Assembly (NCBI GenBank): GCA_003427395.1
Contig: BFEA01000110.1
Location: 3,256,463 to 3,281,624 of the forward strand
Direction: 5' to 3'
From: Chara braunii
Taxonomy: Eukaryota > Streptophyta > Charophyceae > Charales > Characeae
Length of the DNA stretch: 25,162 nucleotides
The notes under the pieces are model-generated. The model was not told the origin of the DNA and ran no database searches. It saw only the letters and a program-made list of their open reading frames with translations. Position 1 is the first letter of the stretch; the number at the start of each line of letters is the position of its first letter. Shown piece after piece: positions 1 through 9,200 of this stretch. Position numbers and translations under genes: made by a program.

Positions 1-80
1 GTGCCATCCTTGAGCAGGAGGGGCCATTGTAATTAATCTTCTCTTTATCATTCCAGTTTTAACGGACGTCCCGAAGGACG
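1..80 (-). pseudogene. U6 snRNA pseudogene, cut by window edge
   Basis: Read on the minus strand from about 80 downward, this follows plant U6 snRNA: a 5' hairpin (gtccttcgggac), then a decayed form of the TTGGAACGATACAGAGAAGATTAGCATGG region, then the GCCCCT..CAAGGATG segment. It has several substitutions and small insertions (for example GATTAATTACAATGG in place of GATTAGCATGG), so it should not be functional. The 3' end lies outside the window. It is one of three U6-related loci here. Confidence 0.8.
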
Positions 81-583
81 GGATGTCTTTTGTGCTCTCC
101 TTCTCGTAACCAAATTTGGAGAGTTCTCCCACGGAGAGTAAGTGGAGCGATGACAACACGCGGTAAATACCTCGTGTTCCTTAAACACAACACCCGGTGA
201 AGTTGTTGCATTTGGTGGAGGGTGCATGCTAGGCCTCAGGAGGTGCCTGCTGTCGTACATGGACCTTTCTTTACTAAAATAAAAAATAAAAAAAAAGCAT
301 TTAGTGGCATTAGTGCACGGCCAGATACAGCCATACTGACCGGGTGCTGTATCCAGCGGAAGATTGCAGTGTCGAGTACATACCCCACACTTTCCCCTTC
401 CACACAGTCTGTAAATGCGTTTTCAGGCCTTGTTGGAGAACCTGACAACCTTCGAAATAATACTTTCCATTTTTTTTGGAAGTGGAGCGTGGTGGAGCAA
501 GACCTGTTACTTGCTGATGCCCCCTGAAAAATGTGGTAAACCACGTCCCGCCGGCACTTCGGCAAAGCTTGCCCCCCCACCCC
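81..583. other. Intergenic stretch, no gene seen
   Basis: Open frames exist on both strands but none has recognisable domains, coherent splice sites or repeat-supported coding bias. The composition is mixed, with short A and T runs near 280-295 and 470-478. Confidence 0.5.
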
Positions 584-716
584 TGAAAGGACTGTGAAAT
601 GAAATTTTACTGTGAGACGAAACTTTTACCGTCTGAAAGGACTGTGAGATGAAACTTTTACCATCTGAAAGGACTGTGAGATGAAACTTTTACCATCTGA
701 AAGGACTGTGAGATGA
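584..716. repeat. 32-bp tandem repeat, about 3.5 copies
   Basis: The unit begins ctgaaaggactgtgagatga and ends near aacttttaccat. Copies start at 584 (diverged, 48 bp to the next), 632, 664 and 696. The last three are almost identical, which suggests recent expansion. Confidence 0.85.
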
Positions 717-867
717 CACGCTATCTTGTTCCGATACAGCCATCAGCAGTTTACCTGTCCCAAAATGACGTGTCGAACCTCTTCCCGACTGCAAAAGACT
801 GGTCGCACCAAGCGCCCAGATTGATATGTTGGGGCCTCGCCACACGACTGTCGAAACAAGAAAAGTA

Positions 868-953
868 CGAGTGCATCTTCCCACAAAGAATGGCAAGATG
901 CATCCGCTCTGAGTGCATCTTCCCACAGAGAATGGCAAGATGCATCTGTTACC
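868..953. repeat. 43-bp tandem duplication containing a hairpin
   Basis: Two near-identical units begin with gagtgcatcttcccaca. Each carries a 7-bp inverted repeat (GCATCTT ... AAGATGC) around a short spacer and a GATGCATC palindrome at its end, so each unit can fold into a small stem-loop. Confidence 0.8.
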
Positions 954-2371
954 ATGAATGGCAATGCATGCATGTTATACCACTTTCCGTGGAAGATGCA
1001 TTTGCTCTGTTTCCGTTTCAGCAGTGGTGTGGCGATGCCCTTATTCGTGCCGCACTGGTGGGTTTCACGCAGCTATACCAAGCTGAGATACAGACGAGAA
1101 ATGACAAAGACACATCCACCCCCCCCCCCCCAACCCCTGCCCCCTCCCCCCTTTCCCCCAACCAAGAGCGACAGGATGACGTCTAGCCCCACAAGGCCTT
1201 CACTTGCCAGAGGCCAGCCAGCAGAAGGGCCCCGACACTCACTGCGCAACTGACACCGCCCACAGCCCACAACCTTGGCAACAGCAGCATGACACAAGGG
1301 CCGAGGCGGCGAGGTCCCATTTAATTTAGCAAAGAGGATTGGATTGAACGCCTTAAGTTGGCCGCGTTTGTGGACAAACGCTGCCTAAAACATGCCCAGA
1401 CTCAGGATCTTAAGCCAGTCCCCGTTGCTAGTGGGACCATGCCCAAGGAGGGCGTACATTCGGGCACAATTCAGCAGCCAAAAAAAAAAAAAAGACATCT
1501 TTCTTTCTTTTCTTTTTTCCTTTTTCTTTAACACACAAACTTCACAAAGCCCCATTTATCCTGGGAGCCATCAGTCCGGCTGCTTATCATCGGCAAGCAC
1601 GAGTTCAAGCAAGGTAGTTGCAGGGATACTAATCAGCCAAGCCCTTGCGGTACTAGTCGCCTATCAAAGGGTGGACTGCTATAGGCCATCCCCTCCCCCC
1701 CAAACCATACACTCCCCCGGGGTGCTTCTGCGACCGGGAAGCTTAATAGCAGCACCCACATGCGCAGCAGAAGGACAAAGACACACTTTTCGAATGTCCT
1801 ATTTCTTTTCTATCATCGCCCCATTCTTAAAATTTCCCCACATCTCCTTCGAAAACTTTTCTTTCCTCGTTAAACCCATTTTCTAACACAAGTGCGGCGA
1901 CTATTGTATATCACTAGTCTCTTGGCAAATCACAACTGTGCTAGTAGCCTGCCATCTCCCCTGATCATAACGCATCCTAAAAATGAACATACAGAAGATA
2001 TGTTTCCAGCCCGATACAGTTGAATGAGGATGAGTTTGTGTTCCCGTGAAGGTGGTAGTACACGTCATTTCCGTTGAATTCTCTGCAACTTGTTATGCCT
2101 TCACCCCTTTTCTTAATATGCCTTCATCCATTTCCATGAGGATGAGATTGTGTTCCGTTGTTGCAGTCAAGCAAGGGCATCCCTTTGCTTAATATGGCAT
2201 GATTGTCCTGCATCTCTATTGCTCGACAGTTTACATAGGCGACTCGGGGCTGTGCTAGGAGAAGCTACGCTTGAATGTCTATTGCTTTCTTCTTTTTTTT
2301 TTGATTCCCTTGTGGGTGTAGGTCTATTGCTCTGTTCTTAAGTGAGAGGAATTAAGATGGTATGATCACCG
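954..2371. other. Intergenic stretch with homopolymer runs, no gene seen
   Basis: It holds a C-rich run around 1118-1168, an A run near 1481-1493 followed by a TTTC-rich tract, and otherwise mixed sequence. No open frame here shows a recognisable domain or a convincing pair of splice sites. Confidence 0.5.
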
Positions 2372-2660
2372 ATGTTCGGGTGTCTGCTCTGCCAACAAGG
2401 GCTTGGCAGTGATTTGTATATTCGACTTCTTCGCGCGGTAGATCTTCGCATGTTGTGGTCTTTGCTCTTGTCTGCATGAAGTTCAGCTTTGTCGACTTCC
2501 ATTCTGAATAGAAGGAATGCTAGATTATGTTCAGGTGTCTGCTCTGCCGACAAGAGCTCGGCCGTGATTTGTATATTCGATCTCTTTCGCTTCGCAAGCG
2601 AAACTGTGGTCCTTGATCTACTCTCCATACGGTTCAGCTTTTCGGTTAACTTGCACGCTG
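2372..2660. repeat. Diverged tandem duplication, period about 157 bp
   Basis: The segment containing tgtctgctctgcc and gtgatttgtatattcga occurs at about 2372 and again at about 2529, with further matches around the motif gttcagctttt. Divergence is moderate. An open frame crosses both copies on the minus strand, but the protein repeats do not align, so I do not call a gene. Confidence 0.7.
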
Positions 2661-2888
2661 GGCATAGTAATATGGATATTATGGACACAAGTTCGGCTGT
2701 TACGATGTTTGGTGGGGGCTCGCTTGCTGAATAGAGACATATACCCAAGCCTTTGGAGCTCTGGGACCGCTTTGGAGCTTTGTGCGAAATTGTGGTCCCC
2801 ACCACTCTGGACCAGTTACTTTCCACGGGGGGTAAACATTCACAGTCACCCCTCGTTGGGCAAACATTCCTACCTTCTTCCCCCGAAC

Positions 2889-2974
2889 ACAACGCATATG
2901 CATTGCATTCGAGTTTTCAAATTTGAAAAAAAAATCGAATATAGAGCGCATACATATGCGTTGTATTCAAAATC
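2889..2974. repeat. Imperfect palindrome of about 86 bp
   Basis: The arm caacgcatatg near 2890 is the reverse complement of catatgcgttg near 2962. Inside them cattcga pairs with tcgaat. A further copy of atgcgttgtattc lies at about 3030. It could form a cruciform; no function is evident. Confidence 0.65.
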
Positions 2975-3281
2975 TAGGGCTATTTCGAATAGAACGCGTA
3001 CGTGTTCTATTGGAATAGAATGCACCCTATGCGTTGTATTCGTTTATGACGTATATGTGTTATGTTTAGGGGGAAAAGGTAGCCACCTCATTGCTGTGTG
3101 GTTAAGTAGCAGAAGTGTTCCGAATTCATCCGAATCCGGGGGGAACGAAAAATGCGGTACGTCACTGATGGTTTCAACCACTCGTATTGCCAAGCCTCCC
3201 TTTCTCAAGCATTGACTGGAATAACTTTTGCTAGCGGCTTTGAAAATCACAACCATCAGGGCACGTAAAGATCAGAGTCTT

Positions 3282-3329
3282 TTCTTTTTTTTTTCTTTTT
3301 TTTTCTTTTTTTTTTTCTTTTTTTTTTTA
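3282..3329. repeat. T-rich (CT8-12) tract
   Basis: Runs of 8-12 T separated by single C form a polypyrimidine tract of about 50 bases. Confidence 0.85.
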
Positions 3330-3596
3330 CAGTCTTGAGTCTGACTGTTTGTCTTTCTTGCACACATCATTCATACGGCTCATACCTACATTCTTCCAGC
3401 TGACCGTAGTGAATATGGTGAAGGGACCCTATGTAATCTCTAGAAAGGGGCAAAGGGTGGAGAATAATCGTGGTGGTCTAGTGTTCTCTAGAAAGGTCCT
3501 CCTCAGCTCAGGTTTTGTGTTTTATTTTCACAACGTTTCCACGGGGGTTTTCGATATCCAGATTTATCATTTATTTTATTTTTATTTAAAGGACGA

Positions 3597-3771
3597 GTAC
3601 CTTTGTCGGTTCGGAAAAAAGTGGACCTCCGACCTTTCCGGAGGGCGGCGGAAGTCAAAAGATGGCCGACGGCGGGCGATCGGATTTATCAACGGCAGCC
3701 GTCGTCGGGCCCGGCCTCCTAAGAGTTCGGGACTAGGCTAAAACTTTGTCGAAACCGGACGGCAAAGGTAC
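3597..3771. mobile_element. GTAC-ended MITE, copy 1 (175 bp)
   Basis: The left end gtacctttgtcggttcgg is inverted at the right end (ccggacggcaaaggtac). The interior has a second palindromic block around 3664-3710 (gacggc ... gccgtcgtc). A diverged copy lies at 5692-5868, showing this is a dispersed family. No transposase is present. Terminal inverted repeats and small size suggest a non-autonomous DNA transposon; I see no clear target-site duplication. Confidence 0.65.
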
Positions 3772-3945
3772 TACCGGTAGGGGTTGAAGGAACGGTTTGC
3801 AATTATTAGCATTGATCACACGGAGGCCGCACGGCAATCACCCAGAAAGGATCTGGAGCCATTACCCAGTGTAGGCCGTGTGCTGGAAACCGGGTCCAGC
3901 ATCCCGTATGTCTGCAAACTCGAAGTACACAATGAACCAAAAAGA

Positions 3946-4087
3946 AGTCGAAGTCAAAGTCAAGTCAAAGTCAAAGTCAAGTCAAAGTCAAAAGCGTCCA
4001 ATATGTCTGCAACCTCGACGCACAGAATGGACCAAAAAGGAGTAAGTCAAGTCAAACTCAAGTCAAAGTCAAAGTCAAAGTCAAAGT
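3946..4087. repeat. Hexamer minisatellite (GTCAAA)n, interrupted
   Basis: Two blocks of GTCAAA / GTCAA units, at about 3948-3990 and 4045-4087, are separated by about 50 bp. Read in one frame they would encode a Lys-Val/Lys-Ser run, but this is a repeat artefact, not evidence for a gene. Confidence 0.85.
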
Positions 4088-4149
4088 TTCAAACAGAAAT
4101 AAAGGAAGAATCGGCGAAAGAGGATTTCGAATCATTTTATTCTGCTCCT

Positions 4150-4760
4150 CTTGTTACATCTGGATATGAACTCAGGGCTTCCTTTCGACAGAGCTCATGG
4201 GCCTACCAACAGACTTGAGACTCGTCGGTACACTGTCCAGCTTCTTTTCAGATGCCGCCGGGCCAAACAGTCTGTGTGCTCATCTGGGTACATCTGGATT
4301 CGAACTCAGGCCTGCATCTCTTCGACAATCCATGGGAGCACCAAACTGACCTGCGCTCGTTGGTACTGTCCAGATTTTCAGATATCAGTCTGCTCATCTG
4401 GTTTCATCTGGATTTGAACCCAGGCCCACATTTTGACAGTCCGTGGGCGCACCAACCGACCTTGGTTCATCATTACCGTCCAGCAAGGGTGTGAAAGTTT
4501 CACTCTGTTCTTTATTGTGGACCTAAAAGACTGAATAAAAAAGTAACAGTGTTTAGAAAGAAGGTCCAAGAATTCAACCAAAATGAAATGACTTTTATCT
4601 TCACATTTTTTGAAGCCTTCAATAGTATTTTAATACTCTTTTTATTATGGAATTTATGCCACCCCCACTCAGGCCTGCATTTTAACAGTCCATGGGAGCA
4701 CCAACTGACCTTCGCTCGTCAGTACTGTCCAGGATTTCCGATACCTCCGGCCAAAAGCAA
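4150..4760 (-). repeat. Tandem tRNA-derived (SINE-like) units, about four copies
   Basis: A unit of about 110-120 bp recurs with the order: catctggattcgaactcagg, then a cgaca-type block, then ccatgggagcacca, then a tactgtccag end. Copies begin near 4157, 4290, 4405 and 4670; the last lacks its first part. On the minus strand the first block reads as a pol III B box (GGGTTCAAATCC at the copy near 4410-4424, GAGTTCGAATCC at 4296-4310). The upstream block is only a weak A-box match. This suggests tRNA-derived heads amplified in tandem. Confidence 0.6.
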
Positions 4761-4965
4761 TCTGTCACAGCTGCCTGCGCCTTATCTTTTTTTTTTTCTT
4801 TTTTTTTTTTCCCTCCCCCCCCTTCTGCAACCAGTTACAGACCGATTCCCCATGACATCCGTGCACTCTCACACTACCTTCTTCACCCGAATACAACATC
4901 ATCTGGTCGGTATTGCTGTATTTAGACGGAAAGATAGCCCCAATACAGCTATAATGACCGTACAT

Positions 4966-5239
4966 CTAGGCTACAAGCCGGGCCGCCCGGGCCCCGGGTG
5001 GCCCGCCCGTGCAAGGACCAGTGAAGGTCCCAGCCAAAAAAAAACAAAAAAAAAAAAACTATGTTATGCAGAAAAATAAACTGAACAACTTTTGCCTCAG
5101 GGTCACATCGAAATTCTTCACCAAATTTAGAATAAATTTCAATAAAAAATAAAATTGAAAAATATTTTTGTAAATTTTTATTTTTTTTATTTTTTTGTCC
5201 CGGCCGCGCAAGTGACCCCGGCCCACTCTGGTAGCCTAG
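4966..5239. mobile_element. hAT-like MITE, copy 1 (274 bp)
   Basis: The ends are CTAGGCTACaAG and CTgGTAGCCTAG, inverted repeats of each other. The flanks carry a perfect 8-bp direct duplication, CCGTACAT, at 4958-4965 and 5240-5247. The GC-rich subterminal part (ggccgcccgggcc...) flanks an AT-rich core. There is no coding capacity. An 8-bp duplication is typical of the hAT superfamily. Copy 2 lies at 17451-17720 and a truncated copy at 17793-17914. Confidence 0.85.
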
Positions 5240-5301
5240 CCGTACATTATATTCGGCTGAGACAGGTGCGAGAGTGACCACATACAACATTTCCATACCA
5301 A

Positions 5302-5400
5302 AGGAGTAGACAATGTCCACATACAATGCACCCTGATCATGAGTGTATACCGACTGGTAGACAATGTCCACATACAATGCACAATGATCATGATTGTATA
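5302..5400. repeat. 46-47 bp tandem duplication
   Basis: The unit gtagacaatgtccacataca followed by atgcac..tgatcatga.tgtatac occurs at about 5308 and 5353. Related fragments (ccacatacaac, gtacaatgca) flank it on both sides. Confidence 0.75.
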
Positions 5401-5563
5401 CCCACTATGTTTCAGGTACAATGCAGTCATAATGAGGATGCACTGTGTTCGAGGGACCAACCTAGCATTCTGCAAAGTGGGCATACATAGGTGTCTACGA
5501 AACTAGCAGAAAGACCGGCGACATCTCCAGCTGCATATCAAACACTGATCCCTCATTTCAAGG

Positions 5564-5640
5564 AAAAAAAAAAAAAAAAAAAAAAAGATTGGTCTCTATC
5601 ATTTCCACACATTTCCACACATTTCCACACATTTCCACAC
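5564..5640. repeat. A23 run plus 10-bp repeat (ATTTCCACAC)4
   Basis: An uninterrupted A run (5564-5586) is followed by four perfect copies of ATTTCCACAC (5601-5640). The A run may be the tail of an old retroposed insertion, but I cannot identify its body. Confidence 0.85.
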
Positions 5641-5691
5641 AGCAGGAAACAGAAGCTGAGGAGGTGAGGACCTTACCTGTTTAAACCACTA

Positions 5692-5868
5692 CGACCTTTG
5701 CCGAGTGGGGAAATAGCGGGTCTCGGATCAGCCTCCGACCTTTTGGGAGGGCCAAAACAAAACGACGGCCGCCGATAAGATTTATCAGTGGCAGTCGTCA
5801 TCGGGCCCGGACCCCAAACTCTTCGGGAACAGGCCTTTTCCCTAATTTCCCAGCACTGGCGGAGGTAC
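5692..5868. mobile_element. GTAC-ended MITE, copy 2 (diverged)
   Basis: This is homologous to 3597-3771. It shares gacctttgccg at the left, a cctccgacctttt.ggagggc block, gatttatca followed by ggcagtcgtcatcgggcccgg, and ggaggtac at the right. Divergence is considerable, implying an old family. Confidence 0.6.
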
Positions 5869-6020
5869 TAGTGCTTCAGAAAAAAAAAAAGGCTGAGGAG
5901 GTATACTTGCGCAATCTGAATTCTGTTCTGTCGTAAACATGCACGCTACTGAGAACTGACAAACGACAGATAACTTCAACATGAAAAAGACACTCCTTTC
6001 CGCCCATCCCCTTTGCTTCC

Positions 6021-6212
6021 CTACCGCATTCCGGTGCGGCCCGCCCCCCTTAAGCGCCTCGACAACGGGTTACACATCCGTTCGTCATCAGGGTCCTTCT
6101 CAAGAATAAATTCTTTCCAACCCTTGTGCACAAGCATTTCATCCATCATTGCAGATATTTCCTCACCCCAAAGTGTTTCAAGACGCTTGCCGCGAGTTCC
6201 TTGATTTTGATG
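6021..6212 (-). CDS. ELOA: Elongin-A putative last exon
   Basis: The acceptor is CTCTGTCTCTCGTTCCACAG|CAT, a strong pyrimidine tract. It encodes 63 residues and a TAG stop. The conserved-looking part is LETLWGEEISAMMDEMLVHK followed by GWKEFILEKDPDDERM, amphipathic and charged, then a basic tail. I do not recognise a domain. It could be the C-terminus of elongin A, as phase and strand allow, or an exon of another transcript sharing this 3' end. No clear polyadenylation signal is visible in the 150 bases after the stop. Confidence 0.52.
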   Translation of the reverse strand, partial: HQNQGTRGKRLETLWGEEISAMMDEMLVHKGWKEFILEKDPDDERMCNPLSRRLRGAGRTGMR

Positions 6213-9200
6213 CTGTGGAACGAGAGACAGAGCCATTTGGAAGAACAAACCCTGGATACACTCTCTCCCTTCCCAACCTCGCACAGTTCTCCGTCCATCA
6301 TCATCTCCTCGATCCGCCAGAAGCTGCCTTGATACCCTGTGGCTTGGACGAAAACCCACTCCCCTGCTGCTTTCCAACAGGTCCTACCCCTCTTGGCGAC
6401 CCTAATCTGGGTACAGTGCCTGCCCCCTGCTGCTGCTTGGCTGCTGATGACCCAAGTCCTTGGGGCTTTGCTTGTGTGCCGACGTTCGGTGCCCTTGCTG
6501 CCGTCCCAACTGCATGTGGTCTGGATGTTGTCCCTCCTCGCTGCATTTTGACTGCCATCTCCCCTCTCCCCCCTCCCTGCGACTTTCCTGTGCCCCCCAC
6601 CCCACCACCACCACCTTGCGGTTTTGCCAATTCGCCTGATCCATGAAGCTTGGAGGAGAACACAGGAATCTGGTGTTTCATGCCTTGCCCGTGGCTGGAA
6701 GAGGCCGTCGGGGCAGATGCGGTTTTCGCAGTTTTCGCAGCGCTTGTTGTAGCAATGCAGGGTTGCAACAATGAAACAGAACAAAAAGGCTTTACGGAGT
6801 CCTGGCTTGATGCTGTCAAAGTGGCACTGCGTTGTCTTGCCTGCAAACACACTTGCGACGACGATGCTTCGGCTGCTTGACCGAGCGGACAAGATGTCAA
6901 CCCCTGCCTCGCAGGAGGCTCCCTGCGAGGGGTCGAGGGTGCCGAGCACTGTGGCGGCATCCTGCCGGAGACCGATCTCGTCGATGAGCTTCCACATCCT
7001 GAACCCGTGGATATCGGAGACCGCTGCCTTGTCAATGGTGCCTTCTTCTGCACAGGTGTGACGGTGCGATGCTCCTCTTGAAAAGTGTGTCGCTTAGAAG
7101 CCAGCGGTGGCAAGACCGGGTTCTGCGTTGGGGCCGAACGCCGTCCAGCGTCCGCAGTTTTCCGCTGCGCGAATGCAGAGTCCACAGGTTTCCGCTGGGC
7201 GAAAGAAGGGTCCGCAGTTTTCCGCTGCGCAAACGAAGGAATTTGTAATGCTTCTGAAAGCTGGGCCTGCATTTTCATAGCATTCGCATGTCTTGCCATG
7301 CTACTGTGCAAGTTATTCGCGGATGGCCGCTGCTGCTGCAGGTGAGATCTTTCGCGCATCAACCTCTGGCTGGAAGTTGAGACAACACACACACAAAAAA
7401 AAAAAAGAGAATCAAGACGTGGGATCATGTTGGGGGGGGCGGGGGGAATCAGAGAATCAAGATTTGACTAAGAGAGGAACCAAAAACAACTCAGGCAGAC
7501 ATGGGTTTGTCTGAAAGTAACTTGGCATGCACCTGACCAACTTTTGAGGACGGGGGCATGGTCTTTCGCACAAAGAACCTGGCCTTATTTACATACTAGG
7601 ATCATGGAAGGTTGACGGTACGACCGTACGTAAAGGTTCATAAAACAGAGAATAGCCACACAATGATAGGAGAATCAAGATGCCCCTCGAACAGAACCAG
7701 AACCGACTCGAGAAGACAGGACTTTCTCTGATGTAACTTGGCATGAAACTGACCTCCTTTCTAGAACAGGCCCATCGTCTTCCGCATGAGGAACCTGGTC
7801 TTATTTTCAGGCCAGGATCATGGCAGGTTGTCCCTAACTACTAGCTATAAAAACCCGTTCAATGTTAACCGATTTGAGTTTATCTTAAATTCTTAATAGA
7901 CAGCAAACTAACAGTAGACCTGTATCCTCTACCTTTATTTAATGGATGTCCTTTGCAACATCCGTTAAAATTGGAACGATACAGAGAATAAAGATTAGCA
8001 TGGTCTCTGCGCAAAGATGACACGCATAAATCGAGAAACGGTCCCAAAAAAAAAAAAAAAAAAAAATTGGCTTTCCTGTTTGTTTTTTTTTTTCAAGCTT
8101 TCCTAAGGATCTTTAAACCACTAGTACACAGCCCCAGCCTTGCAGTCCGAAACTTGTCGTCACAAGAAAACGAGGCCGGAACGTCAAACACTGGGCTTGC
8201 CGTTGATAAATTGTGGATCGGCGGTCGCGTTTTCGTTTCGCGCTTCCAGAAAATTCGAGGAGTCAGGCCCGTGGCCCAGGTGCCCATGTACTGGTGCTTC
8301 AAAGTGGCACTTGGCCGAAAATTGTCGGTGACTTCGTACCTGGTCGACTTGGCACATTACCCCCAAAGTACATCCTCACCTTTCCTCTTCATTTTCCCTC
8401 GACACAATCGAAATGTCGGGATCATCAATTTTCAACCATCAGTACTTGGCCCAGCTATGGGCCGTGGGAAAAAATAAGAGTAGAAACGTTTCTACTTGGA
8501 TGAATTTGGTTGCTCCTGTAGTGGCCCGTACGTTTCCTTTCCTAAAATCGTGGTGCGTTAACGGGCACGACTTTAGGAAGTACTGGTGGTTTATAAAGTT
8601 TAAACGTCCAGTACATTTGCCAGGCATTTTTCTCCGACACGGCTCATGCGGCGCAGGTCACTTCGCCGCTCAGCAAGGGAAGGGTCAAAAGGGAAAGGAC
8701 ATAAGTACTGGAGGGGGGTATTAAACAATATAAAAAAAGGAAAAAGAAACAGATCATGCGGGAGAAAAAGGGCGGGAAATTTCTAGGGGCCCTATAAAAC
8801 CTGCTGAATCTGCAGGCCTGACTGCAGGTCCCATTGGCAGTGTCTCCACAGACCCTCGTGACATTCCAAATGATGCTATCTGGCTGGTCTAAGGCTCGAA
8901 GCCGTTTTCTTTTTCTCTTTTTTTTTTCTTTTTTTTTTTGGGTTCTAAGCCGTTTTCATTAACAAAAAGAAAAAGCCTCTTACATCCCATATTAGTGGGA
9001 AAACTCTCAAATGTTCATCCACTCCTTTTTCCTTCCCTTCAGATAACAACCACATTAAAAAAAAGAGAAAACAAAAGAAAGAAGGGATGGAGGCTCCAAT
9101 TAACCTGCGGGCAAGCAGTCCTTGTATGTGAGCGGGCTAGGTACCGGTGGCGGGTTACGTGCCGACTGGAGCAAGTGCGTGAGAATTGCCGCAGCGTCCG

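Noticed and set aside
2338-2892. Minus-strand open frame of 184 codons
   Set aside because: It spans a diverged duplication whose two halves do not give similar proteins, so there is no sign of coding constraint.
6149-6646. Plus-strand open frame of 165 codons
   Set aside because: It is antisense to elongin-A exons 5-6, where the minus-strand frame has repeat-level silent changes and splice sites.
6146-6997. Alternative minus-strand frame of 283 codons overlapping exon 5
   Set aside because: It is in a different frame from the one fixed by the exon 4/5 phase and by the FAQRK repeats. It reads through the exon 6 acceptor in the wrong frame.
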